44,702 bases of DNA from the NCBI GenBank assembly GCA_964385465.1, contig CAYLPJ010000056.1:1-44702 (forward strand), written 5' to 3'. Source of the stretch: CAYLPJ01 sp964385465 (GTDB lineage: Bacteria; Planctomycetota; Phycisphaerae; SM23-33). The number at the start of each line of letters is the position of its first letter. Position 1 is the first letter of the stretch. The translations under genes and the position numbers were made by a program. The notes beneath the pieces were generated by a model. The model had not been told where the DNA came from. It searched no databases and saw nothing but the letters and a program-made list of their open reading frames with translations. This document shows, in pieces, positions 25,311 through 33,751 of this stretch.

Positions 25311-26294
25311 CTATTCGTCTGCGGCATGGCGGTTCACGAACGCGTCCACAGCGCCGGCGGCGGGCAGCGAGGGGATCGCCCCGACAGCGGTGGCCGTCAG
25401 CGCCCCGACGGCGTTGGCGCGGCGGCAGATGCGCCGGACCTCGTCGGCAGAAAGCTCGCCGGGGGCCACGCCCTCCCGCCAGGGCGCCAGCAGTTCGACG
25501 ATCAGGCATGCCATGAAGGCGTCGCCGGCGCCAAGCGTGTCGACGGCTTCGACGGGGAACGGGGGGACGTGCCCCCGCCCGGCCGCGGCGGCGAAGCGGC
25601 AGCCGTCGGCGCCCTCGCTGCGGACGACGAGCTGCACGCCGGCATCCAGCAGCGTGTCGGCGCCGGCGTCGAAGTCCTCGGAGCCGAAGACGAACGCCCA
25701 TTCCTCGTCGGCGACCTTCGCCACCGTCGTACCCTCGAAGCCCTCGACGATCCGCGCCCGCGCCTCGTCGGCGTCCGGCCAGAGGGTCGGGCGCCAGTTG
25801 AGGTCGTAGGTAATCATCGCCCCGCCCTCGGCGGCGAGGCGTCGGGCCTTGTCGGTCGCGGCGCGGGGGCTGTCGTCGATGCGGCTGATCGAGCCGAAGT
25901 GCAGCGCCTCGGCCTCGGCGAGGTAGCCCGGGTCGATGTGCTCGGGAGCCAGGGCCATGTCCGCCCCGGGGTTGCGGTAGAAGGTGATGTCCTTCCGCCC
26001 GTCGCTGCGGGTGGCGACGAAGGCCAGCGTGGTGCGGACGTCGGGGATCTTCGCGAGGTGGGCGGCGTCCACGCCGGCGTCGGCGACGACGCCCTCGAGG
26101 AAGGCCCCGAACGGGTCGTCCCCGACGGCCCCGACGAACCCCGCCGGGAGCCCCAGGCGCACGCACCCGACGGCCACGTTCGCCGGCGCCCCGCCCGGCG
26201 CCTTGACGAACGACCCCGCCTCGCGAAGCGACACGTCCGCCTCGCGCGCACAGAAGTCGATCAACAGCTCACCCAGACAGATCACGTTCGGCAT
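25311..26294 (-). CDS. PfkB family carbohydrate kinase (fructokinase-like)
   Basis: The 327-residue ribokinase-fold protein has the N-terminal PfkB signature (GGAPANVAVGCVRLG) and the C-terminal catalytic signature (DTLGAGDAFMACLI), whose Asp is the catalytic base. The opening CLGELLIDF and the GxDxxG-like pattern are closest to fructokinases, but PfkB substrate cannot be fixed from sequence. It is the last gene of a leftward run, 9 bases after the ribBA stop, and ends 11 bases from the convergent ThuA-oxidoreductase gene. Confidence 0.88.
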   Translation of the reverse strand: MPNVICLGELLIDFCAREADVSLREAGSFVKAPGGAPANVAVGCVRLGLPAGFVGAVGDDPFGAFLEGVVADAGVDAAHLAKIPDVRTTLAFVATRSDGRKDITFYRNPGADMALAPEHIDPGYLAEAEALHFGSISRIDDSPRAATDKARRLAAEGGAMITYDLNWRPTLWPDADEARARIVEGFEGTTVAKVADEEWAFVFGSEDFDAGADTLLDAGVQLVVRSEGADGCRFAAAAGRGHVPPFPVEAVDTLGAGDAFMACLIVELLAPWREGVAPGELSADEVRRICRRANAVGALTATAVGAIPSLPAAGAVDAFVNRHAADE

Positions 26295-26303
26295 GGCTCA
26301 CCG

Positions 26304-27536
26304 TCAGAGGTTCTCCAGCATGTGGCCGAGCTTGTCTTTCTTGGTGCGGAGGTAGTCGCGGTTCTCGTCGCCGGCGGGGATCTGGAGGGGGATGCGTTCG
26401 ATGATCCGCAGGCCGAAGCCCTCCAGGCCGTAGATCTTGCGGGGGTTGTTGGTCATCACGCGGAGCTGGCTGAGCCCGAGGTCGCGGAGGATCTGGTTGC
26501 CGATCCCGTAATCCCGCCGGTCGGCCTCGAAGCCCAGGTGCAGGTTCGCCTCGACGGTGTCCATGCCCTGCTCGATCTGGAGCTTGTAGGCCCGCAGCTT
26601 GTTGACCAGGCCGATGCCCCGCCCCTCCTGTCGGACGTAGATGACCGCGCCCTTGCCGGCCTCGGCGACGCGGCGCAGGGCGGTCTGGAGCTGTTCGCCG
26701 CAGTCGCATCGGAGCGAGCCGAGCACGTCGCCGGTGAGGCACTCGCTGTGGACGCGGACGAGGACGGGCTCATCGTGGCGGACGGGCTTGCCCTCGCCGT
26801 CCAGCAGCCCCACCCCGCCGTAGCAGATCGCCAGGTGCGGCTCGGGGTCCACGACGGAGGTGTAGGCGATCAGGTGGAACAGCCCGGCCTCGAGGGGCAG
26901 GTCGACCTCGACGGCCCGTTCGATGAGCTTCTCCCGGCGGAGGCGGTAGCGGATGACGTCGGCGACCGAGCACATCTTGAGGTCGTGCCGCTCGCAGAAG
27001 TCCGCCAGGTCGTCCCGGCGGGCCATCGTGCCGTCATCCTTCATGATCTCGCAGATCACCCCGGCGGGCTTGAGCCCGGCGAGGCGGCAGAGGTCCACGG
27101 CCCCCTCGGTCTGCCCGGCGCGGACGAGGCTGCCCCCGTCGCGCGCCCGCAGGGGGAAGATGTGCCCGGGGCGGACCAGGTCGGCCGGGCGGGAGCGGTC
27201 GTCGGCCAGCACCTGGATCGTCCGCGCGCGGTCGGCGGCGGAGATGCCCGTCGTCACGCCCGTGCGGGCGTCGACGGAGACGGTGAACGCCGTGCCGTGC
27301 AGGGCGCTGTTCTCCGAGGTCTGCGGGTGCAGGGCCAGCTCGTCGGCGCGGTCGCGAGTCAGCGGGACGCAGATCAGCCCCCGGCCCTCCTTGGCCATGA
27401 AGTTGATGAGCTCTCCCGTGGCGTGCTCGGCCGCGCAGACGAGGTCGCCCTCGTTCTCGCGGGCCTCGTCGTCGACGAGGACGATCATGCGCCCGTTGCG
27501 GAGGTCTTCGAGGATGTCAGGAATCGGGTGTGTCAC
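26304..27536 (-). CDS. ribBA: Bifunctional DHBP synthase / GTP cyclohydrolase II
   Basis: The 410-residue riboflavin-pathway protein has an N-terminal RibB domain (about 1-205: VDDEARENEGDL, LVRPGHIFPLRA, TEGAVDLCRLAG) that makes dihydroxybutanone phosphate from ribulose 5-phosphate. Its C-terminal RibA domain opens GTP, with the zinc cysteines in SECLTGDVLGSLRCDCGEQL and the catalytic region RQEGRGIGLVNKLRAY. Both halves look intact. It starts with GTG inside the end of the upstream gene, overlapping by 20 bases, which implies coupled translation. No FMN riboswitch is evident. Confidence 0.96.
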   Translation of the reverse strand: MTHPIPDILEDLRNGRMIVLVDDEARENEGDLVCAAEHATGELINFMAKEGRGLICVPLTRDRADELALHPQTSENSALHGTAFTVSVDARTGVTTGISAADRARTIQVLADDRSRPADLVRPGHIFPLRARDGGSLVRAGQTEGAVDLCRLAGLKPAGVICEIMKDDGTMARRDDLADFCERHDLKMCSVADVIRYRLRREKLIERAVEVDLPLEAGLFHLIAYTSVVDPEPHLAICYGGVGLLDGEGKPVRHDEPVLVRVHSECLTGDVLGSLRCDCGEQLQTALRRVAEAGKGAVIYVRQEGRGIGLVNKLRAYKLQIEQGMDTVEANLHLGFEADRRDYGIGNQILRDLGLSQLRVMTNNPRKIYGLEGFGLRIIERIPLQIPAGDENRDYLRTKKDKLGHMLENL

Positions 27537-28194
27537 GTTGGCTCACGTTCTCGGCGGCGTGGTTGTTCAGCGTCTTGCCCTCGGCCTCGGTGAAGCGCAG
27601 GCCGAGCCTCGTGTAACTGATTATAGCGAGAATGCTGAGTCCCGCCACCGCCCAGCTTCCGACGAGCACGCCGACGGTCCCCGCCGGGGGGCGGAAGCGC
27701 TCGATGTCCGGGGCGGCGAGGGTATAGGCGACCAGCAGGGCCTGGCCGAGCGTACTGGCCTTGCCGGCGCCGCTGGGCTGGACGCGGAAGCGGTCGGTGA
27801 CGAGGTAGACGACGACGAAGCCGATGACGACCCAGAGGTCCTTGGCGACGACGGCGATGACCAGCCAGTCCGGCAGGCGGACGGCGTCGGCGCCGCGACC
27901 GGCGCCCACGACGGCCAGGAGGATCACCGAGGAGATGATCAGCAGCTTGTCGGCGAGGGGATCGAGGATCGCCCCGAGGCGGGTGCGGAGGTGGAGCTTG
28001 CGTGCGAGCAGGCCGTCGACGAAGTCCGAGACGGCCAGGACGACGAACAGCGCCAGCGCCGCGTGGCGGGCCCACGGCCAGTGATCCTGGTGGAGCAGCA
28101 GCAGGAGGAAGGGCGGCAGCAGCAGCAGCCGCATGAGGCTGATGCGGTTGGGCCAGTTGAGGCTTCGCCAGAGCTTGTCGGTGGCGTCGGTCAC
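27517..28194 (-). CDS. pgsA: CDP-alcohol phosphatidyltransferase (PgsA-like)
   Basis: The 225-residue polytopic protein has the full family motif DG-x2-AR-x8-G-x3-D-x3-D (VDGLLARK...GAILDPLADK). It would transfer a phosphatidyl group from CDP-diacylglycerol, most likely to glycerol 3-phosphate for phosphatidylglycerol synthesis; inositol or cardiolipin variants cannot be excluded. About five or six TM helices are visible. The start is GTG at 28194, with no clear ribosome site. It overlaps ribBA by 20 bases. It is one of two phospholipid genes in the window, besides plsC. Confidence 0.88.
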   Translation of the reverse strand: MTDATDKLWRSLNWPNRISLMRLLLLPPFLLLLLHQDHWPWARHAALALFVVLAVSDFVDGLLARKLHLRTRLGAILDPLADKLLIISSVILLAVVGAGRGADAVRLPDWLVIAVVAKDLWVVIGFVVVYLVTDRFRVQPSGAGKASTLGQALLVAYTLAAPDIERFRPPAGTVGVLVGSWAVAGLSILAIISYTRLGLRFTEAEGKTLNNHAAENVSQRDTPDS

Positions 28195-28228
28195 GGCGTG
28201 GCCGTCCTCGCCGGCGCCGGCGTGGCGG

Positions 28229-28822
28229 TCAGCGCGGGGACTTGCGGATCTCGATCATGAACAGCCAGGCGCCGACCAGGAGGATGGCCCCCAGGGGCAG
28301 GGCGGCCAGCACGAAGTACTTCCCGTAGGCCTGGAGGTAGGTCATTTCGCCGGCCAGGCTGTCGGGATCGTCGGCGCCGCCGCCCATGAGCATCATGAGC
28401 GTCAGGACGCTGAAGGCGATCAGCATGAACCCCACCACCAGCAGCAGGGGAATCATGGTCCGCTTGTACGCGTGCGCGTGGGCGCGGCGGCTGTTGGCGC
28501 TCAGCCGGGAGGCCCGCTGGGCCTGGAACGCCGGCGTCGACGTATCCCCGCTGGCGGCGGCGATGTCGTCCAGCGCGCCGCTGTCTCGCTGCGCGGCCGA
28601 GGCCAGATCGTTCAGCTCGGGGCTGTCCTCGCCGGACTCGCCGGCCATCGCCTGCATGAAATCCGACGCAGCCTGCGTGTCCTCGTCGGTCTCCTGCTCG
28701 CCGAGGAGCATCAGGCCGCTGGAAGACTGCGCGGAGGTTTCCCCGCCGGCGTCCTGCTGTCCGGACGCCAGGGCCTCCAGGGCGTCGGCGGTGTTCTCGC
28801 GTTTCTTGTCGTGACCGCTCAT
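28229..28822 (-). CDS. Hypothetical protein with two C-terminal TM helices
   Basis: The 197-residue protein has a long acidic, probably disordered cytoplasmic N-terminus (1-115, rich in Ser, Ala, Asp, Gln), a basic hinge (RRAHAHAYKR), TM1 (MIPLLLVVGFMLIAFSVLTLMM), a short loop and TM2 (YFVLAALPLGAILLVGAWLF) with a basic tail. GGAAGGA precedes the ATG at 28822. It is the first gene of the pgsA-ribBA-pfkB run, 34 bases upstream of pgsA. I do not recognise the family. Confidence 0.75.
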   Translation of the reverse strand: MSGHDKKRENTADALEALASGQQDAGGETSAQSSSGLMLLGEQETDEDTQAASDFMQAMAGESGEDSPELNDLASAAQRDSGALDDIAAASGDTSTPAFQAQRASRLSANSRRAHAHAYKRTMIPLLLVVGFMLIAFSVLTLMMLMGGGADDPDSLAGEMTYLQAYGKYFVLAALPLGAILLVGAWLFMIEIRKSPR

Positions 28823-28921
28823 GGTCGATCCTTCCTCACTCACGATACAATGGTACCGGATCCCCTCCGGGATGTCATCGGCCAATTGAGACCGTTCGCT
28901 TAACGACGCACGAGGAACGCC

Positions 28922-29797
28922 ATGACCCAACTGCGAGAACCCTACCGAGCCGGGATGTTCTACGACGCCGCGCCCGAGGCCTGCCGACGCCACGTCGAGC
29001 GCCTCCTCGCCGCCGCCGAGCTGCCCGACGACCTGCCCGACCGGCCCGTCGGCGGGATCGTACCCCACGCCGGGTGGAGCTACTCGGGGACCCTCGCGGC
29101 CAAGACGTTCAAGGCCCTGCTTGCCCGCGGCGGGATCGCCACGGTCGTGCTCCTCGGCGCCGACCACACCGGCAACGTCCGCAAGGGAGAGGTCTTCGAT
29201 CAAGGGGCCTGGCGGTCGCCGCTGGGCGACGCCGAGATCGACGAGCCCCTCGCCCGTGCCGTCATCGACGCCGGAGACGCCTGCCGCGCCAACCCGGACG
29301 CCCACGCCGGAGAGCACTCCCTCGAAGTCCAGGTGCCCATCGTCCAGGTCCTCGCACCCGAGGCCAGGATCCTCCCCGTCGCCGTCCCGCCGATCCCCGC
29401 GGCCGTGGGGGTCGGCCAGGCCGTCGCCGACGCCGTCGGCGACCGTGCCGGGGAGGTCGTCCTCGTCGGCAGCACGGACCTCTCCCACCACGGCGGGCAC
29501 TTTCCGGCCCCCGGGGGGCGCGGCGAGGTCGGCGAGCGGTGGACCCGCGCCAACGACCGTCGCATGATCGACCTGATGACCGCCATGGACGCCGAGGCGG
29601 TGATCGGCGAGGCGGCCGACAGACACAACGCCTGCGGCGCCGGCGCCATCGCCGCGACGCTGGCCGCCTGCCGCGCCCTCGGCGCCACGGCGGGCACGCT
29701 GCTGGAGTACACCAACAGCTACACCATCATCCACGAGAAGGCGCCCTACGAGCTGGACGACACGACCGTCGGCTACGCGTCGGTCGTTTTCGCCTGA
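28922..29797 (+). CDS. MEMO family protein (AmmeMemoRadiSam system protein B)
   Basis: The 291-residue protein has all the metal-site landmarks of the MEMO fold: PHAGWSYSG (H49, Y54), ADHTG (H82), STDLSHHG and HNACGAG (Cys). In human MEMO1 these residues bind iron or copper. In bacteria the family usually sits with an AMMECR1 protein and a dedicated radical SAM enzyme; neither neighbour here is of those types, so it is a lone copy. GAGGAACGCC precedes the ATG. TACAAT at 28846-28851 might be its -10. Confidence 0.88.
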   Translation: MTQLREPYRAGMFYDAAPEACRRHVERLLAAAELPDDLPDRPVGGIVPHAGWSYSGTLAAKTFKALLARGGIATVVLLGADHTGNVRKGEVFDQGAWRSPLGDAEIDEPLARAVIDAGDACRANPDAHAGEHSLEVQVPIVQVLAPEARILPVAVPPIPAAVGVGQAVADAVGDRAGEVVLVGSTDLSHHGGHFPAPGGRGEVGERWTRANDRRMIDLMTAMDAEAVIGEAADRHNACGAGAIAATLAACRALGATAGTLLEYTNSYTIIHEKAPYELDDTTVGYASVVFA

Positions 29798-29843
29798 GGC
29801 ATTTGCCGGGCGCTGCCCACTTCCCGCAACGGCCGGGACAGGC

Positions 29844-29849
29844 TATACT
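29844..29849 (+). promoter_or_regulatory. Possible -10 element of the PPK2 gene
   Basis: TATACT (5/6 match) lies 46 bases before the start codon; TTCCCG at 29821-29826 is a poor -35 at 17 bases. Confidence 0.35.
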
Positions 29850-29894
29850 TGACGGCGACCTTCATCTCCCCTGCCGTCTCCGGAGGCTCCGGTC

Positions 29895-31391
29895 ATGCTG
29901 GACGCCATCGACCTCTCGCGGAAGATCGCCAAGTCCGACTACAAGCAGGCCGTCGACGAGATGGAGATCCGCCTCGGGCAGCTCCAGCGGCGAACCAAGG
30001 AGCTGGGCATCCCGGTGGTCATCGTCTTCGAGGGGTGGGCGGCGGCGGGAAAGGGCACGCTGATCAACGAGCTCATCCTCCCGCTGGACCCGCGGGGCTT
30101 CACGGTCCACAGCACGCTGGCGCCGAACGAGGAGGAGGCGCTTCGCCCGTTCCTGTGGCGGTTCTGGACGCGGACGCCGGCGGCCGGGCGGCAGGCGATC
30201 TTCGACCGCAGTTGGTATCGCCGCGTCCTGCGGGAGCGGCTGGAGGGCGACGGCGAGGAGCAGGACCTCGGCCAGGCATTCGAGGACATCCGCTCCTTCG
30301 AGCGGCAGCTCGCCGACGACGGCGCGGTGATCGTCAAGTTCTTCCTGCACATCTCCAAGAAGGAGCAGAAGAAGCGGTTCAAGAAGCTCCGCAAGAGCAA
30401 GGCCACCGCCTGGCGGGTCACCGAGGCCGACGAACGCCAGCACAAGGACTACGAAGCCTGGCTGGCCGCCGCCGAGGAGATGCTCGCCGAGACCGACACC
30501 GACGACGCGCCCTGGACCGTCGTCGAGAGCGAGGACAGGCGCTTCGCGGCGCTGAAGATCTTCAACACGGTCGCGGCCGCGATGGACAGGGGGATCGCCG
30601 AGCTGGAGCACGCCGGCGCGGGCGAGCCGGCGCCGAAGGAGGCGGTCGCCTCGGTGATGCCCGAGGCGCTGCGCTCCAGCGCCCTGGACACGGTGGACCT
30701 GAGCCCTTCGCTGGAGCGCGAGGAGTACCGCGACCGCCTCAAGGCGGCCCAGAAGCGGCTGCGGGAGCTGGAGCACCAGATCTACATTCGCCGGGTCCCG
30801 GTGGTGCTGATCTACCAGGGCTGGGACGCCGCGGGCAAGGGGGGCAACATCCGCCGGCTGACGCGGGAGCTGGACCCCCGCGGCTACGAGGTCGTTCCCA
30901 TCGGCGCGCCCAACGACATCGAGAAGGCCCACCACTACCTCTGGCGCTTCTGGCGGGAGATCCCCAAGGCCGGGCACATGACCATCTTCGACCGGAGCTG
31001 GTACGGGCGCGTGCTGGTCGAGCGCGTCGAGGGCTTCTGCGACGAGGCCGAGTGGCGGCGGGCCTACCGCGAGATCAACGAGATGGAGCAGCACCTGACG
31101 AACTTCGGCATGGTGCTGCTGAAGTTCTGGCTGCACATCGACCGCGACGAGCAGCTCCGGCGGTTCGAGGCCCGCCGCCAGACCGAGGCCAAGCAATGGA
31201 AGATCACCGAGGAGGACTGGCGGAACCGGGAGAAGTGGGACGAGTACAAGCTGGCCGTCGAGGAGATGATCTTCCGCACCTCGACCCCGCACGCGCCGTG
31301 GACGATCGTCGAGTCCAACTGCAAGTGGTTCGCGAGGGTGAAGGTGATCGAGACCGTCTGCGAGGCGATCCGGCGGCGGCTGGACGCGTAG
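29895..31391 (+). CDS. Polyphosphate:AMP phosphotransferase (tandem PPK2)
   Basis: The 498-residue protein is two PPK2 domains in tandem, the class II arrangement that converts AMP plus polyphosphate to ADP. Domain 1 (about 10-235) has the Walker A loop GWAAAGKGTL and the lid/Walker B FDRSWYRRVL; domain 2 (about 275-495) has GWDAAGKGGN and FDRSWYGRVL. Both keep the P-loop lysine, whereas the literature on class II enzymes points mainly to the C-terminal domain as active. GGAGG lies 8 bases before the ATG. It is convergent with the radical SAM operon. Confidence 0.93.
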   Translation: MLDAIDLSRKIAKSDYKQAVDEMEIRLGQLQRRTKELGIPVVIVFEGWAAAGKGTLINELILPLDPRGFTVHSTLAPNEEEALRPFLWRFWTRTPAAGRQAIFDRSWYRRVLRERLEGDGEEQDLGQAFEDIRSFERQLADDGAVIVKFFLHISKKEQKKRFKKLRKSKATAWRVTEADERQHKDYEAWLAAAEEMLAETDTDDAPWTVVESEDRRFAALKIFNTVAAAMDRGIAELEHAGAGEPAPKEAVASVMPEALRSSALDTVDLSPSLEREEYRDRLKAAQKRLRELEHQIYIRRVPVVLIYQGWDAAGKGGNIRRLTRELDPRGYEVVPIGAPNDIEKAHHYLWRFWREIPKAGHMTIFDRSWYGRVLVERVEGFCDEAEWRRAYREINEMEQHLTNFGMVLLKFWLHIDRDEQLRRFEARRQTEAKQWKITEEDWRNREKWDEYKLAVEEMIFRTSTPHAPWTIVESNCKWFARVKVIETVCEAIRRRLDA

Positions 31392-31500
31392 GGAAGCCGC
31401 GTCGGGGAAACGGCGCTATCCGTGGGGACGCCTCGGGCCCCGAGCGGAGCTTCGCGCTTGCCGAGGCGCCGGGCGGTCGCGGGGAAAGGCAGTGCGGAGG

Positions 31501-33222
31501 TCACCCGGGGCCGCAGCGCGTGGGGGTCAGCTCCCTGTCCTCCGGCGCGGTGTCGGCGGGGGCGGAGACGGCGACGCCGGCGGCGACGAGGTTGTCCCAG
31601 TGGCGGGCGTTGAACAGGCAGCCGGGATCGCCGGCGTGGAGCTGGCCGAAGTAGGCGTCCGCCCGCGCCCGGCAGCCCCCGCAGTAGTTTCGGAAGGCGC
31701 AGACCTCGCAGTGGTGCAGGCGGCGGTCGCGGTCGTTGAGGATCTCCCGGAAGACGCCGTTGCGGAAGATCTCCGTCACCGGGCGGCGGCGGACGTTGCC
31801 CATCACCCGGTGCGGCAGGTAGACGCAGGGGGTCACGTCGCCGTTGGGCTCGATGCACACGTACGTCCGCCCCGCGCCGCAGCCGCCGAGGTACTTGGCC
31901 ACCACCCGGGCCTTGGCCCCGCTGCCCGAGCCGGCGTGGGAGCAGGCGACCCGCCCGCCGTCGACGGCCGAGCCGGCCAGGCAGACCCGCCCCAACTGCG
32001 GCGCCGTCGAGATCACGCCGATCCCGCCTTCCTGCATCTTCTCGCTGAGCAGTGCCAGCAGGCGTTCTCGCTGTCGGGGGGTGATGTCGCCGGAGACCAT
32101 CTTGAGCCCGCGTCCGACGGGGATGAAGTTGAAGTGGGCGAAGCAGCCGGCGCCGAGCTCCTCGGCGAAGCGGATCATCTGCTCGACCTCGCCGACGTTG
32201 CCCTGGTGGACGCACATGGCGATCCCCAGGCGCAGCCCGTCGGAGGCGACCACGCGCCGGGCGCCCTCGACCGCCCGCTTCCACATGCCGGGCACGCCGC
32301 GGAAGGCGTCGTGGCGGGCGGGGTCGACGGAGTCCAGCGAGATCTCCACGTACCGCAGCCCCGCCTCGGCCAGCTCGCCGGCGAGGCGGTCGGTCATCGT
32401 CGTCCCGTTGGTCGCGATCGTGGTGTGCATGCCCCAGCGGCTCGCCCGCCGCACGGTCGGCAGCAGGTCGGGGGAGATCGTCGGCTCGCCGCCGGAGAAG
32501 GCGAGCATGGGCAGGTGCCCCCGGCCGAGCTGATCGACGAGCTGGAGCTTCTCCTCTCGGGTGAGCTCGTCGGCCAGCGGGCGGTGCTCGCTGTCCTGGT
32601 AGCAGTGACGGCAGGCGAGGTTGCAGCGGTTGGTGAAGTTCCACACGGCGAACAGCGGCGCGCTGAACCGCTGGGGGACGGTCAGCCCGTACTCGGCGAG
32701 GCTGCGAGCGACGATGACCAGCCCGCGGACGGTGGGCACGTGGGAGGCGAGGCGGCGGCGGAAGGTCTCGACGTCCACGTCGCCGCGGAAGCGGTCGATC
32801 AGGCGGTGCAGCGCCCAGTAGCGCAGCCGCCGGCTCGGGGGCACGTCGGGGTTGCGGTAGCTGTGGATCGCCCGCTCGAGCGTGGTGGTCGCCCACGCCT
32901 CGGCGTAGCCGGGATCGGGGCGGTCCTTCGCCAGGCGCCCCAGCAGCCAGCGGACCGGGCGCAGGCCGAGCGTCTTCTCCAGCGGGTGGTGATAGTCGAT
33001 CCGCAGGGCCTCGGGCGTGGCGGGATCGGCCAGGGCGTCGCTGCCTCGGGCGTACTCGCCGCTGGAGACGTACCCGTCGTCGCCGCGGTCGCTGCGCCGG
33101 TCGGGGTTCGCCGAGGCGGGGAACTCGTGGCGGTACTCCTTGCCCAGCGCCGCGGCGGTGGTGTGCTCGCCGGGGGCGGTATAGGAGCCGTCGGCGGGTT
33201 GGCGAGGCGCCTCGGGGCTCAT
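31501..33222 (-). CDS. Radical SAM/SPASM enzyme, last gene of the Tes-like operon
   Basis: The 573-residue protein has a 190-residue N-terminal region with no recognised domain, then the radical SAM cluster motif CNLACRHCY (Cys near 200, 204 and 207), the SAM-binding FSGGEPT, and a SPASM-type C-terminus with many Cys (CIEPNGDVTPCVYLP, then CEVCAFRNYCGGC) that would hold auxiliary 4Fe-4S clusters. It should generate a 5'-deoxyadenosyl radical and modify an unknown substrate; SPASM enzymes often act on peptides, but some act on cofactors. There is no B12-binding domain. A GTG at 33225 adjoins the preferred ATG. It starts 22 bases after the lipoprotein stop. Confidence 0.88.
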   Translation of the reverse strand: MSPEAPRQPADGSYTAPGEHTTAAALGKEYRHEFPASANPDRRSDRGDDGYVSSGEYARGSDALADPATPEALRIDYHHPLEKTLGLRPVRWLLGRLAKDRPDPGYAEAWATTTLERAIHSYRNPDVPPSRRLRYWALHRLIDRFRGDVDVETFRRRLASHVPTVRGLVIVARSLAEYGLTVPQRFSAPLFAVWNFTNRCNLACRHCYQDSEHRPLADELTREEKLQLVDQLGRGHLPMLAFSGGEPTISPDLLPTVRRASRWGMHTTIATNGTTMTDRLAGELAEAGLRYVEISLDSVDPARHDAFRGVPGMWKRAVEGARRVVASDGLRLGIAMCVHQGNVGEVEQMIRFAEELGAGCFAHFNFIPVGRGLKMVSGDITPRQRERLLALLSEKMQEGGIGVISTAPQLGRVCLAGSAVDGGRVACSHAGSGSGAKARVVAKYLGGCGAGRTYVCIEPNGDVTPCVYLPHRVMGNVRRRPVTEIFRNGVFREILNDRDRRLHHCEVCAFRNYCGGCRARADAYFGQLHAGDPGCLFNARHWDNLVAAGVAVSAPADTAPEDRELTPTRCGPG

Positions 33223-33244
33223 CACGTCACACGCTCACGCGACG

Positions 33245-33751
33245 TCAGTCCGCCTGCTCGGGCTTGCCGTCGTCCTCGTCGTGGACCAGGACCGCGACGG
33301 CCGGGGCGATCTGCGAGTAGCCGTTCAGCTCGGCCGAGATGTACAGGATCTCATCCACGGGCCAGTCCGGCTCGACGGGCACGCGGAGGACGAACTGCCT
33401 GCTCTGCCCGGCGGGGAGGGTCCAGGAGAGGACCTGCGCGGTGGCGGCCTCGGGATACTCGCGGACCTGCTCGGCGAGCATCATGGTCTGCCGCGTGACG
33501 GTGACCAGGGCGGGCGCGCCGGAGGGGGAATGGATCTCGATCGCCTCGTCGGTGGTGTTGGTGGCGGTGACGCGGACGGGAACCTCCTCGCCGATGGTCA
33601 GCCGCCGGCTGGGCAGGGCGATGCGGACCCGCAGGCCCTTCTCCTCCATCACGTTGGTCGGCGCGTCGGCATCCATGTCCGCCTGGGGGCCGCATCCGGT
33701 CGCCCACAGCGCCGCCAGGCACACCACGGCCAGGCACGTCGTTCTCATCAT
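33245..33751 (-). CDS. Small lipoprotein with a BsuPI-like domain
   Basis: The 168-residue protein has a lipoprotein signal peptide with lipobox WATGC (Cys20). The mature part is one beta-sandwich-like domain with the pattern seen in BsuPI domains: ...LTIGEEVPVRVTATNTTDEA..., then WTLPAGQSRQFVLRV. The start ATG overlaps the stop of the upstream Tes-like gene (ATGA), so translation is coupled. GGGAGA precedes it. A cell-envelope lipoprotein fixed in an operon with two cytoplasmic radical SAM enzymes suggests that the product acts at the envelope. The BsuPI assignment is by eye. Confidence 0.75.
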   Translation of the reverse strand: MMRTTCLAVVCLAALWATGCGPQADMDADAPTNVMEEKGLRVRIALPSRRLTIGEEVPVRVTATNTTDEAIEIHSPSGAPALVTVTRQTMMLAEQVREYPEAATAQVLSWTLPAGQSRQFVLRVPVEPDWPVDEILYISAELNGYSQIAPAVAVLVHDEDDGKPEQAD

